Assembly (NCBI GenBank): GCA_910579015.1
Contig: CAJTRO010000001.1
Span: 104,080 to 156,108, forward strand
From: an uncultured Dorea sp.
GTDB taxonomy: Bacteria > Bacillota_A > Clostridia > Lachnospirales > Lachnospiraceae
Length of the DNA: 52,029 nucleotides
Reading direction: 5' to 3'
Shown here: positions 26,480-35,374 of the stretch, one piece after another
How positions within the stretch are numbered: the first letter of the stretch is position 1
Layout: each line of letters opens with the position of its first letter
Notes under the pieces: model-generated
Database searches by the model: none
What the model saw: the letters and a program-made list of their open reading frames with translations, nothing else
What the model was told of the DNA's origin: nothing
Position numbers and translations under genes: made by a program

Positions 26480-27748
26480 CTAATCTCCCAATGGTACCTT
26501 TTCAAATTCCAGCGTTGTCTCTGCCCATGTTACTTTGGGGTGATTTTCATCTAGTAAATTCTTTAAATCCATAACCATTTTTTCTGCATTTGAAAAGTCA
26601 TCATCATCAATACACTTCTCAAACTTTTCAAGCAGACGATCCACTTCTTCCGCCATAGAAAAACTATTCAGGCATATATCCAGAGTATCATTTACATCCA
26701 GTCCATATGGCGTTTTATCATAATAAATTTTTCTATACTCGTCAATTCTTATCAAATTTTCATCCTTACAGGACGAAATGATAATTGGAGAATGCGTTGC
26801 CGCAACAAACTGCACATTGGGAAATGTATCCTTCAGTGCACCCACTATTTTCCACTGCCATGTTGGATGAAGATGCATGTCAAGTTCATCAATCAGGACA
26901 ACTCCCGGAGTTTCTCTGATCTTTTCCCGCATATCAGGATTTAATAATGCCATCCTATAAGCAATATCCAGTACCATCCATATCAGAGACTGGTATCCCG
27001 CACTTAGATTGCGAATAGGAAGCGCATCTGATTCTGTTACGAAAACCAATTCATCACTCTGGTCGTCATATCCAAAACTGATCACCCTCTCCTCTATCAT
27101 ATATTGCATGAAATTTTTCAGAACCGCCTTCACTCCCTGGTATTCTCCGATTGTTTTTTTTCGCTTCCATTCCATTTTTTCCATATGCCGAATCCAGTTC
27201 ATCATCATCTTCACATTTGATGCCTCCACAAGACAACTTTCATATCCGACAGTACGGTAAAATTTCTTTGCAAAAATATCCACGGATGCCTCTCTCTTCT
27301 GCATCCACATACGTGCTGTACTCTGATAACTCAATATTGGAAGCGTGTGGTTTTCCTCATTTGCCATCTCTGCCGCTTTTCTACAGATATCTCTTGGTTC
27401 AATCGTACTCCTGGATGCCCTTATACTATTCTTTTTCCTCCCCCACCTGTACTCTCTGCCTTCTATTTCTCCATAACACTCCACTTCAACCGGCATCATA
27501 TACCGTCTGTTAAACGAACCGTCACCCTGTTTTTCCAACACAACTCTGATCTCATCTGTAGTAAAATGCTTTGTATTAATATCCTCAATCCCAGCAATAA
27601 ATCCGCCCAAACCGACCGATATTGCTTCCAGAATCGAAGTCTTTCCGTGCCCGTTATTTCCAATCAACAGGTTAAAACCGCCTGCAAGATCAATCGTGCA
27701 TTTTTCGATTCCTTTAAAATTCTTTATACTCACTTGCTTTAGGATCAT
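26480..27748 (-). CDS. ptuA: PtuA-like AAA/ABC-type ATPase (Septu)
   Basis: A 422-residue ATPase of the AAA_21/AAA_23 (OLD/SMC-like head) class. It has Walker A GNNGHGKT (30-37), signature LSAGYQS, Walker B VVLIDELDMHLHP and the H loop AATHSP. Its C-terminus has an acidic stretch (CIDDDDFSNAEKM). The stop is one base from the ptuB start, so the two are co-translated, as in known Septu pairs. It begins 62 bases after the jetA stop in the same direction. Confidence 0.87.
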   Translation of the reverse strand: MILKQVSIKNFKGIEKCTIDLAGGFNLLIGNNGHGKTSILEAISVGLGGFIAGIEDINTKHFTTDEIRVVLEKQGDGSFNRRYMMPVEVECYGEIEGREYRWGRKKNSIRASRSTIEPRDICRKAAEMANEENHTLPILSYQSTARMWMQKREASVDIFAKKFYRTVGYESCLVEASNVKMMMNWIRHMEKMEWKRKKTIGEYQGVKAVLKNFMQYMIEERVISFGYDDQSDELVFVTESDALPIRNLSAGYQSLIWMVLDIAYRMALLNPDMREKIRETPGVVLIDELDMHLHPTWQWKIVGALKDTFPNVQFVAATHSPIIISSCKDENLIRIDEYRKIYYDKTPYGLDVNDTLDICLNSFSMAEEVDRLLEKFEKCIDDDDFSNAEKMVMDLKNLLDENHPKVTWAETTLEFEKVPLGD

Positions 27749-27810
27749 ACTTTCACCTCATGCCAAACCTTGTTATCATTCATATAGAGTATATCACGAA
27801 CGGTACCATA

Positions 27811-29172
27811 CTAAACACTCCGCCTCACAAACTTAAGCGCCGGATAGCGATACCCATCCCGTTCTACCATTCCTGCATCCTCCTCAAGCACCGCATACCG
27901 GCTGTTCTTCCTCGTGCTGTAATCATAAGCCAGGATCAGCTTCTCGAACATCTCCTCATTCTCAATCCTCAGCCGGGAGGTATCCATGATCTCCTCTTCC
28001 ATATGCTCCTCGATAAATTCCTCAATCTGCTCCCTGCCATACCGGACCTGGATCCGGTTCAGCTTAAGCACCGCCTCCCTGTTAAGCTCCGGCGTCTCCT
28101 CGTCCTCTGCCATCCGGCTGATGAATCCCTTCCGGCTCTTGCGCCGTCTGTACAGAGACTTCTCCGACAGCATTTCCACAAGGGAGAGATTCATCCGCTC
28201 TCCCGTCTTCCTGAGCATCTCCTCGGGATCCCCGCCGGCCGATATCCGGTTCAGAAGCTTCGTCACCAGCCCTTTCGTATCCGTCTCACTGCTCAACAGA
28301 TAATGGAGCCTCGTCACCGTCGCCCGCACATACTTCGTATGCTCCTTATCCATATTGGAGATACGATGCTCGATATCGTCAAAGCCTCTGTCAATCAGTT
28401 CCAGAAGCTCCAGCACATCATTCTTCGTATCCCCCATAAGCTTCGCCTGTCTGCGCACCTTCTCAATCCACTCCGTATCCTCCCGCATCTGCCGGATACA
28501 TCTCTTGATATCCATCTTATAGATATAGAAATTATCAGAAGTCTTCAAAATGTGATACTTCTTGCGGACAATCTCCTCTACATACCCATGAAGATGCTCC
28601 TTGAGAAGATCCCCGTAGGACTCCTGGTCAAGAAGCCTTCCAAAGAACTTGTCCATGTTGTGGAGCATATCCTGCAATGCCTTATTGAGCCTGCGGGTGT
28701 TCACAAGCGCGGTCCTGAGCATACCAAGGCTCGTCCTTGGATCATTCTGAAAGGAGAAGAGCGTGGCATATACATTCTGGATGTAAATGTCCGTCTCCTC
28801 CATCTCGTCCGAATTCAGCCGTTCAAAACCATCTATGAATACCGCCGAATAATCCGGGATCACTATGTTCGTCACCAGTGTATGATAATCCTCGATCCGC
28901 TTCAGCCAGCCGGTCCTAAGAAGCCATCCCAGGATCCTGGAGGACGGCGTTTCAAGCATGTCAGCCTCCGTCTCGCTCTCCTCCGTCAGAAGCTCGAACC
29001 TCTTCCTCGCATTCATATCGCTCAATACCTGAAGGCAGACCTCTCTTGTGAGGAAATAATTGCTGTATTGATATTCTTCATTGATACACAACAGTGCTTC
29101 TATATAAATCTCCCGGTTTACACTCCTGAACAGACTCCAGAATGCATCCGGAATCTCCTGTATTAACTGCAT
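27811..29172 (-). CDS. jetA: Wadjet JetA-like protein (kleisin, MukF analogue)
   Basis: A 453-residue, mostly helical protein that I read as the JetA/DUF5716 family, the kleisin-like subunit of Wadjet. It begins with a winged-helix-like region (PDAFWSLFRSVNREIYIEAL), continues with GWLLRTGWLKRIEDYHTLVT and long helices typical of MukF-like proteins, and ends in a charged region (IEEFIEEHMEEEIMD). ATG 29172 has AGGG upstream. It lies 30 bases after the large secreted-protein gene. The jetB and jetC genes are on the same strand about 6.6 kb further on, separated by the ptuAB, LytTR/AgrC and AAA genes. GC is higher than in the inserted block. Confidence 0.78.
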   Translation of the reverse strand: MQLIQEIPDAFWSLFRSVNREIYIEALLCINEEYQYSNYFLTREVCLQVLSDMNARKRFELLTEESETEADMLETPSSRILGWLLRTGWLKRIEDYHTLVTNIVIPDYSAVFIDGFERLNSDEMEETDIYIQNVYATLFSFQNDPRTSLGMLRTALVNTRRLNKALQDMLHNMDKFFGRLLDQESYGDLLKEHLHGYVEEIVRKKYHILKTSDNFYIYKMDIKRCIRQMREDTEWIEKVRRQAKLMGDTKNDVLELLELIDRGFDDIEHRISNMDKEHTKYVRATVTRLHYLLSSETDTKGLVTKLLNRISAGGDPEEMLRKTGERMNLSLVEMLSEKSLYRRRKSRKGFISRMAEDEETPELNREAVLKLNRIQVRYGREQIEEFIEEHMEEEIMDTSRLRIENEEMFEKLILAYDYSTRKNSRYAVLEEDAGMVERDGYRYPALKFVRRSV

Positions 29173-29202
29173 ATTCCCTAAGCCCTTCTCTTAGTTGTCT
29201 TC

Positions 29203-31809
29203 TTATTCCGACTTACCGCCTCCAAAGAGCTCCTTAAGGCTCTCCCAGAACTTCCCTGCGCCTGTCGGCTGCTCAACCTTTTTCCATCCTACAGCGACCG
29301 GCGCCGGATCAGAAACGACAAACTCGATCCCGTCATCCGTCTTGGTCACTTCCGGATAGATGATCGTTCCGGCCCGTTCTCCGCCCATATCCCTTGGATA
29401 GATGTATGCAACCACGCCGTCATAAGAATGCTTTGTAATCCCCCTTGGATACCGTATCGTCATGGTCAGCCCTCCGGCCGAATCAATCTTTCCGCTTTCC
29501 AGCCTCCACTCCGTCTCGTCCTTTCCCTTGCTCATCAGCTCAAGATCATAGGCATCGGCATAGGTCTGGCCGACTCCCTTCTTCATCACGGCATTGATCA
29601 GGCTCTTCTCGATCTCACTTGGAAAATCGAACTTCTGACTGCTCTTCAATCCATCCGGCACTCTGGATATTCCGTTCTCGATATCCAGCCGGTATGTCCG
29701 GTCCTCTCCGAAGTCCAGCTCCGGCGGAGCAATCGTAATATCCACAGTGTTGATCACTGCCGGAATCACCGGCAGTTCCTGGGGCAGTGCATAATTCCCT
29801 GCCGTTTCCCCCTCGCCCAGGCTGTATCTGTCATTCTCATCCTTCCAGACAAGCGCGATCTCCTGCTCGTCGCCTGCCGTCTGATTATGGATCCCCGTCA
29901 CCTTATCCGTCGGAAATCTGGTCTGCACAACCTCCTTCTTCGCATCTTCCGGAATCAGCCCCTCTACCGCAAGCTCCCCGTACACGTATACATTCTCATC
30001 CCGTGTATTTCCTGCGACCTCGATGTCGCCGGTATTCCATTCCAGCTGCTTCGGCGCAATACTCCATTCCTTCGTAAGAGACTGTATGCCGGTAAGCACA
30101 TAATTGCCCTCGCATCCCTCTTCAAGGAAGAAATCAATGGTCGCCGTATAGACTCCCGCATTCACCGCGCTGTTCGTTCCTCCGATAGCCACCTTAAGAC
30201 CTTCCGGCATCTCGGCCTTAAAATCCAGCGTCTTCTCCGTTCCGTCATATACGTAGGAAGAAACAGTCTTCTCCTCCCAGTTGATCTTGGTCAGGTCAAT
30301 CTCCTTCGGGGAAACAGAAATCCCAACCGTGCATGTTACTTCCTTTCCATTCTCCTGATAGGACAGCGTAACCGCGGCCTGCCCCACATTCAGATTCCCG
30401 TCCTTAACCTTTATCTTATTGTTCGCCACAGTCTTGACTGCGCCTGAACTGTATGTGACCGCGGCAGTCATCCCCTCCTTGCTGAACCGCTCTCCATATG
30501 TATACTGTGTCTTCTTTGGCGGCGCCGTCAGTGTCAGTCCCGCAAGCTCGCCGGCGTCCAGCACCTCGAAAGTCTTCTGCACCTTATTGGAGCTGTCCTG
30601 TGGATCTGTAAATGTAACCGTGTACGTTCCTTTCGACGCCACCTTGGACGGGCTGATAGACATCTCCCAGGCCCCGTCATCCGCTCTGGTAAATTCTACC
30701 CCTCTTACCATCACCGAACCGCTTACCTGGATGCTGTCCTTAACGTACTTCTTAACATATTCGGTATGGTCTTCTCCCGTGCCGTACAGCATCTTATCCG
30801 GCACCTGGAACATATTCTCGCTAAGTCCTGCAAATATATAGAACTCCCCGCTGCCGCCGATACCTCCATTGCCGGTCAGACTGCTCTCACTGCCAATCTT
30901 CAATGTACCATTATTGACCAGATTTCCCTCAAGATCCAGAGGATATTTACCAGGAACCGTAAGCGAGCTCCCTCTGGTAACCGTAAGCGTCTTGCCAAAT
31001 GGAACCGCCATTCCTTCCTTATTTAATGTATAGCTTCCATAGACCTTCCCGTCATACCCGTCGAATATAACTCCTGATTCAAATTCACTCCGGCCTGCCT
31101 CCACACTGCCTGCATCGATCCATGCCGTACCGTCGCCGTCCGAAGAAAGCGTTCCATACCCTGTGCCGGATGATGACTGCGGATTCTTCCCGCCGATGGA
31201 TGTGGCGCTGATCACACCGCTGTTGATCTCGACAGTACCGCAGCCTCCGTTCTTCACGGCATTTCCTTTATTATCCGTACTCGTGCCTCCGATACCCGCA
31301 CACACGCCAGGCGCGCCGGTCCATGCCTCCAGCGTACCTCCATTTACTGCACTGATCTCAACAGACGCTTCCTCCGGCACCGCAACAGCCGTATATCCTT
31401 CTGAAAACAAGATATTCTTTCCCTTCAGCGTAAGTTTGACCTTAGCCTTAGGCGCAATATAGAGCGGGTTGTATCCCCCTGCCCCGCCAGTCCTTATATT
31501 CACTTCGTTGAATGTGACCGCATGGCCTTTTCCGCTTACAACTGTCACCACATTGCCGGTCTCTTCTCCATTCGATGTGATGATGTAACTGCCGTCGTCC
31601 TCGGGGCCGTCCTTCTGCTCCCCGTCTCCCTGCCTGTATCCGTCCACGCTGATCTCGATACTGCCCTTCGTCAGATCCAGTTTCACATCGTCACTGCCGG
31701 CCTCTGCTGTGGTACCGCCCCACAGGAAGCTCACCACTGCCGCCACAGCAAGTATCGTTATCTTCTCATGTAAATGTATCCGCCTTAGTTGAATCCATTT
31801 TTTATTCAT
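29203..31809 (-). CDS. Large secreted protein with Ig-like and MBG-like domains
   Basis: An 868-residue exported protein. The signal peptide is at residues 1-37 (KITILAVAAVVSFLWGG, cleavage near TAEA). A glycine-rich, probably beta-solenoid region (about 90-330) carries repeats such as GTLEAWTGAPGVCAGIGG. Next come a Big_3-like Ig domain (YTYGERFSKEGMTAAVTYSS), an MBG-like domain (YVYDGTEKTLDFKAEMPEGL through GVYTATIDF), and a C-terminal beta domain. No LPXTG or membrane anchor is present, so it is released or held non-covalently. Such architectures are common in Lachnospiraceae surface proteins. The ligand is unknown. Confidence 0.75.
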   Translation of the reverse strand: MNKKWIQLRRIHLHEKITILAVAAVVSFLWGGTTAEAGSDDVKLDLTKGSIEISVDGYRQGDGEQKDGPEDDGSYIITSNGEETGNVVTVVSGKGHAVTFNEVNIRTGGAGGYNPLYIAPKAKVKLTLKGKNILFSEGYTAVAVPEEASVEISAVNGGTLEAWTGAPGVCAGIGGTSTDNKGNAVKNGGCGTVEINSGVISATSIGGKNPQSSSGTGYGTLSSDGDGTAWIDAGSVEAGRSEFESGVIFDGYDGKVYGSYTLNKEGMAVPFGKTLTVTRGSSLTVPGKYPLDLEGNLVNNGTLKIGSESSLTGNGGIGGSGEFYIFAGLSENMFQVPDKMLYGTGEDHTEYVKKYVKDSIQVSGSVMVRGVEFTRADDGAWEMSISPSKVASKGTYTVTFTDPQDSSNKVQKTFEVLDAGELAGLTLTAPPKKTQYTYGERFSKEGMTAAVTYSSGAVKTVANNKIKVKDGNLNVGQAAVTLSYQENGKEVTCTVGISVSPKEIDLTKINWEEKTVSSYVYDGTEKTLDFKAEMPEGLKVAIGGTNSAVNAGVYTATIDFFLEEGCEGNYVLTGIQSLTKEWSIAPKQLEWNTGDIEVAGNTRDENVYVYGELAVEGLIPEDAKKEVVQTRFPTDKVTGIHNQTAGDEQEIALVWKDENDRYSLGEGETAGNYALPQELPVIPAVINTVDITIAPPELDFGEDRTYRLDIENGISRVPDGLKSSQKFDFPSEIEKSLINAVMKKGVGQTYADAYDLELMSKGKDETEWRLESGKIDSAGGLTMTIRYPRGITKHSYDGVVAYIYPRDMGGERAGTIIYPEVTKTDDGIEFVVSDPAPVAVGWKKVEQPTGAGKFWESLKELFGGGKSE

Positions 31810-31914
31810 ATTCCAATCCCTTCTTAATCTTTATTGGTCTGTATAACTGATTTAACGTGTTAAGTATAGCATAAGCCGTTTCTATTTTCCAGAATAAGAT
31901 TTCTCTTAGTTTCC

Positions 31915-31943
31915 TTGAATTTTGTGTCGAAAATTGTTATGAT
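31915..31943 (+). promoter_or_regulatory. Promoter of the Q/S/T-rich membrane protein gene
   Basis: TTGAAT (31915-31920), a 17-base spacer and TATGAT (31938-31943), 96 bases before the GTG start. It lies in the 229-base gap between divergent genes. Confidence 0.6.
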
Positions 31944-32038
31944 AGATAGGCAGACACGTTTATATCAGGATATTCACATGCGTATTCTCCGGGAAGTATT
32001 TCTGAGAGTACAATCATGCACAAAAGGAGGGAGTATTT

Positions 32039-33034
32039 GTGGCTAATGAATGGAATATCACCAATGAAGAGATAATGGAAAACACGGCAGACGCATTTGC
32101 AGGGGTAGGCAAAGGGGTTAATAATGAGAATAAGATTGTTCCAATTGTAAATAAAGGGAATCCTGCCGAATCCGCGGTTACTTACACTCAGCCCGGCGCT
32201 TTAAACACGCAGACGACCGGCGCGGTAACCCAGCCAGACGCTCAGCCTTCGGCTTCTACTGAACAGCAAGGCTCTCAGCTTTCTGTATCAACGGGACCGG
32301 CTGTCATTCAGCCTTCTGTCTTAACAGAACAGCAAAGCTCTCAGCTTTCTGTATCAACAGGACAGCAGGCCGCTCAGCCTTCGGCCCTAACAGGACAGCA
32401 AGGTTCTCAGCTTTCTGCTTCAACAGGACCGGCTGTCGTTCAGCCTTCGGCTTCTACAGGACCGACAATCAGCCCGGTTTCTGCACCAGCGGATCAGATG
32501 GCGGATCAGACAGCTTCTTATAACAGTTGCGAAGTTCCATCCGGCTCTACTGTGCAGAACAGCTCTGCCGCCTCCGGCACACAGACTGCATCGGATGACC
32601 AGGATGCCGGCGCAAAAGCCGGATCCGGACGTAAGCGCCGAGGCAAGTCAGCCGCCTGCGCCGAAGACATTGAAGACAATCTGGACCTGGATGAAGAAGA
32701 CCGCCCAAGAAAGCGCTTTTTCCGTTTCCACCCCGACAACGACGAGGAATCACGCGATAAGCTGATCCTCTCCCGCATCAAGGATGAAGACCTTATGGAG
32801 TATCTGGCGTTAGAACAGCGGAGACTGGAATTCCTGCAACAGGCAAAAGAGGCAAAAGAGAAACGGATGCTGATCGCATTCCAGTTATTGATCTCTCTGG
32901 CCGCTATCGTAGCGATCACGTATCTCTTACAGGATAATCCGACGATACTTATTAGTATCCTGTATATCGTCGGGATTGTTGCCGCTCTCAATGTATGGAA
33001 GAATCCACATGATAAAGGACGCGGAAAACGATAA
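32039..33034 (+). CDS. Low-complexity protein with C-terminal membrane hairpin
   Basis: A 331-residue protein I do not recognise. Residues about 60-150 are a Q/S/T/A-rich repeat with units like QPSxSTGQQ and SQLSVSTG, encoded by imperfect DNA repeats. A basic patch (GRKRRGKSAAC), an acidic patch (IEDNLDLDEEDR), a helix (LMEYLALEQRRLEFLQQAKE) and two membrane helices (about 275-320) follow. The GTG start has AAGGAGG upstream. The membrane hairpin with a long disordered N-terminal part suggests a cytoplasmic tether at the membrane; function unknown. Confidence 0.7.
   Translation: MANEWNITNEEIMENTADAFAGVGKGVNNENKIVPIVNKGNPAESAVTYTQPGALNTQTTGAVTQPDAQPSASTEQQGSQLSVSTGPAVIQPSVLTEQQSSQLSVSTGQQAAQPSALTGQQGSQLSASTGPAVVQPSASTGPTISPVSAPADQMADQTASYNSCEVPSGSTVQNSSAASGTQTASDDQDAGAKAGSGRKRRGKSAACAEDIEDNLDLDEEDRPRKRFFRFHPDNDEESRDKLILSRIKDEDLMEYLALEQRRLEFLQQAKEAKEKRMLIAFQLLISLAAIVAITYLLQDNPTILISILYIVGIVAALNVWKNPHDKGRGKR
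32230..32470 (+). repeat. Imperfect tandem repeats encoding the Q/S/T-rich region
   Basis: Units built on ACAGGACAGCAAG, TCTCAGCTTTCTGT and CAGCCTTCGGCTTC recur about every 60 bases. They encode alternating QPS and QLS blocks, and length variation between strains is likely. Confidence 0.65.
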
Positions 33035-33039
33035 CTTAA

Positions 33040-33084
33040 AATGCGGAAATAACCGGTACAGACTACACCGGTTATTTCCGCATT
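33040..33084. terminator. 18-bp hairpin, bidirectional terminator
   Basis: AATGCGGAAATAACCGGT (33040-33057) pairs perfectly with 33067-33084 around a 9-base loop. It lies between the convergent low-complexity gene and spmB, with a short T run on the minus-strand side. Confidence 0.75.
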
Positions 33085-33086
33085 AA

Positions 33087-33614
33087 CTATATCATCATTC
33101 CCGCCAGCACCACGCTTGCGGCAAGGCCGGCCAGCGTAGAGAGTAATGCTCCTGTCAGCGTATACCTCGTCTTCGTCACCTTCGCTGTCATAAAGTACAC
33201 GCTCATCGTATAGAATATCGTCTCTGTACAGGACATACTGATCGATCCGATCAGCCCTATGTAAGAATCTGTCCCGAATTCCTTAAACAAATCCAGTAAC
33301 AGTCCTGTCGCCGCGGAAGAGGAGAACATCTTCACAACTGTCAGCGGCACCAGTTCTCCCGGGAATCCCGCAAAAGCCGTGATCCCTCCTATAATTTCCG
33401 ATATAAAATCCAGGAATCCGGATGCCCGCAATATCCCCACCGCCACCATAAGCCCTACCAGAGTCGGCATGATCTTGATCACAGTAAAAAATCCGCTCTT
33501 GGCTCCCTTGATAAATGTGTCGTATACGTTGACCTCCATCAGGATCCCGTAGCTTATGATTCCAAAGATTACTAATGGTACGATAAAATCTGTCATAAAG
33601 AGTAAAAATTTCAC
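33087..33614 (-). CDS. spmB: Spore maturation protein B
   Basis: A 175-residue membrane protein of the SpmB/nucleoside-recognition (Gate) family. It shows FIKGAKSGFFTVIKIMPTLVG, the loop GFPGELVPLTVVKMFSSSAA and SMSCTETIFYTMSVYF, with four or five membrane helices. SpmA and SpmB are needed for spore core dehydration in B. subtilis. spmA normally lies directly upstream, but here that space (33615-33750) is non-coding. The start is GTG 33614 with GGTGAT upstream. A sigma-E-like -10 lies at 33649-33656. Confidence 0.9.
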   Translation of the reverse strand: MKFLLFMTDFIVPLVIFGIISYGILMEVNVYDTFIKGAKSGFFTVIKIMPTLVGLMVAVGILRASGFLDFISEIIGGITAFAGFPGELVPLTVVKMFSSSAATGLLLDLFKEFGTDSYIGLIGSISMSCTETIFYTMSVYFMTAKVTKTRYTLTGALLSTLAGLAASVVLAGMMI

Positions 33615-33648
33615 ACGATATCACCAATTTCAGATAAAGCTTATTCTT

Positions 33649-33656
33649 ATTGTATG
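33649..33656 (-). promoter_or_regulatory. Possible sigma-E -10 element for spmB
   Basis: CATACAAT on the minus strand matches the mother-cell sigma-E -10 consensus (CATACANT), and an A/T-rich -35 with GAAATA lies 16 bases upstream. It is 35 bases from the spmB start. spmAB is sigma-E-dependent in B. subtilis. Short motif, so weak evidence. Confidence 0.4.
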
Positions 33657-33750
33657 CGGGATACTTTCACTTTATTTCTGAAACATCGGGGAAAGGATAT
33701 AATCCTTTCCCCGCTTAATTTACAGCATCTATACTCTTAACAGTGACGTC

Positions 33751-35190
33751 TTAATAGGACTTGCCCCAGTAAGCCATATGCTTCGCCGGCTTACCGCACC
33801 AGATACACTTGTCTGAGATCATATCCTCATCCTCGATCAGACATCTTGTCGCCGCTCCGCCTGTCACATACTTCACTTCGCCTTCACACTCCGGATCTCC
33901 GCACCAGCAGGCCTTAACAAATCCGCGGTTTGCCTTGAACTTCTCTGTCATCTCATCCATCGTAACCGCAGTATCGATATGGCTGTTCAGGAATTCACTG
34001 GCTCTGTCATACATATCCTGCTGCATGGTCTCCAAGATCTCACGAAGCTTCACTGCAATCTCATCCATGGAAACCACGATCTTCTCACGTGTATCACGGC
34101 GTACCACGATTACCTGATTCTTCTCAAGATCCTTCGGTCCGATCTCGATACGTGTCGGAATACCAAGCATCTCCTGCTCAGAGAACTTCCATCCCGGACT
34201 CTTCTCAGAATCATCAATCTTCACTCTGTATCCGGCCTTCTTAAGCTCGTCAAGAAGTGCGTGCGCCTTATCAAGAACGCCCTCCTTATGCTGTGCAACC
34301 GGAATCACACGACACTCAACCGGCGCCACATGCGGAGGCAGTACCAGCCCGTCATCATCGCCGTGAACCATGATCAACGCGCCGATACTTCTGGTGGACC
34401 AGCCCCATGAAGTCTCATACACGCTCTGCAATTCGTTATTCTTATCTACATATTTGATATCAAATGCATCCGGGAATCCGCTTCCGAAGAAATGGCTGGT
34501 CGCAGATTGCAGAGCCTTGCCGTCATGCATCAGCGCCTCGATCGTGTAGGTATCCTGCGCTCCGGCAAACTTCTCATGCTCTGCCTTTCTTCCGGATACG
34601 AACGGGATCGCCAGTGTCTCTTTGTAACAATCCTCATATACATGGAGCATCTGGATGGTACGCTCCTCTGCCTCCTCATAAGTCGCATGGATGGTATGCC
34701 CCTCCTGCCACAGGAACTCTCTGGAGCGCAGGAACGGTCTTGTGGTCTTCTCCCAGCGGAGCACGGAATTCCACTGATTCCATACCTTCGGAAGGTCTCT
34801 GTAAGACTTTACGGTCCTTGCCCACAGATCACAGAATAACGTCTCAGATGTCGGACGGATACACAGCCTCTCCTGCAATCTCTCCATACCGCCGTGAGTA
34901 ACCCATGCCACCTCCGGTGCAAAACCGTCCACATGTTCCGCTTCCTTCTCAAGAAGGGATTCCGGAATCAGGAGCGGAAGGGATACGTTCTCTACCCCCG
35001 TCTCCTTGAACCTTCTGTCAAGATCAGCCTGGATCAGCTCCCAGATCGCATATCCGTTAGGAAGATAATTCAGACACCCCTTAACACTGGAATAATCACA
35101 CAACTCTGCTTCACGTACCACATCCGTATACCACTGAGCAAAATTCTCATCACGTGATGTGATATTCTTTACCAACTTCTCCTTTGCCAT
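33751..35190 (-). CDS. proS: Prolyl-tRNA synthetase, archaeal/eukaryotic type
   Basis: A 479-residue class II synthetase that charges tRNA-Pro. Its length and motifs are those of the short type without the bacterial INS editing domain: motif 2 LRWEKTTRPFLRSREFLWQEGHT and a C-terminal zinc-like domain (ACWCGDPECEGE, DKCIWCGKPAKHMAYWGKSY ending in Tyr). The frame opens upstream at 35304, but ATG 35190 with AAGGAG is the real start. Transcription is controlled by a T-box leader (about 35375-35635). Confidence 0.95.
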   Translation of the reverse strand: MAKEKLVKNITSRDENFAQWYTDVVREAELCDYSSVKGCLNYLPNGYAIWELIQADLDRRFKETGVENVSLPLLIPESLLEKEAEHVDGFAPEVAWVTHGGMERLQERLCIRPTSETLFCDLWARTVKSYRDLPKVWNQWNSVLRWEKTTRPFLRSREFLWQEGHTIHATYEEAEERTIQMLHVYEDCYKETLAIPFVSGRKAEHEKFAGAQDTYTIEALMHDGKALQSATSHFFGSGFPDAFDIKYVDKNNELQSVYETSWGWSTRSIGALIMVHGDDDGLVLPPHVAPVECRVIPVAQHKEGVLDKAHALLDELKKAGYRVKIDDSEKSPGWKFSEQEMLGIPTRIEIGPKDLEKNQVIVVRRDTREKIVVSMDEIAVKLREILETMQQDMYDRASEFLNSHIDTAVTMDEMTEKFKANRGFVKACWCGDPECEGEVKYVTGGAATRCLIEDEDMISDKCIWCGKPAKHMAYWGKSY

Positions 35191-35374
35191 GTTTCTCTTC
35201 TCCTTTTCTTTTCCGGCAGGGCCCTTGCCCCACGATATTGCCCGCACCCCGGACTGACTGTTCACACCTGATACACTGTCTGCCTTATATACCAGACCAA
35301 TCAACCTCCTCGAAGTACATCTGTCTGTCAGAAGTCTCCCCGCACATAAAAAAACACCGCGCCTTCGACTCCCA

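Noticed and set aside
25819..27748. A retron (the same HNH/ATPase pair serves in retron Ec78)
   Set aside because: There is no reverse transcriptase gene and no msr/msd-like RNA region beside the pair.
27749..27810. A LytTR box upstream of ptuA (ACCGTTCGT fits the nonamer consensus)
   Set aside because: There is no second nonamer at a 21-base distance on either side, so a single 9-base match is likely chance.
17173..29172. A JetD (topoisomerase-like nuclease) gene hidden in another frame or as remnants
   Set aside because: All gaps around jetA, jetB and jetC are short or filled with recognised genes. No JetD-like sequence was seen on either strand.
32230..32470. CRISPR-like repeats
   Set aside because: The repeats are inside an open frame with a good start, imperfect, and without spacer structure.
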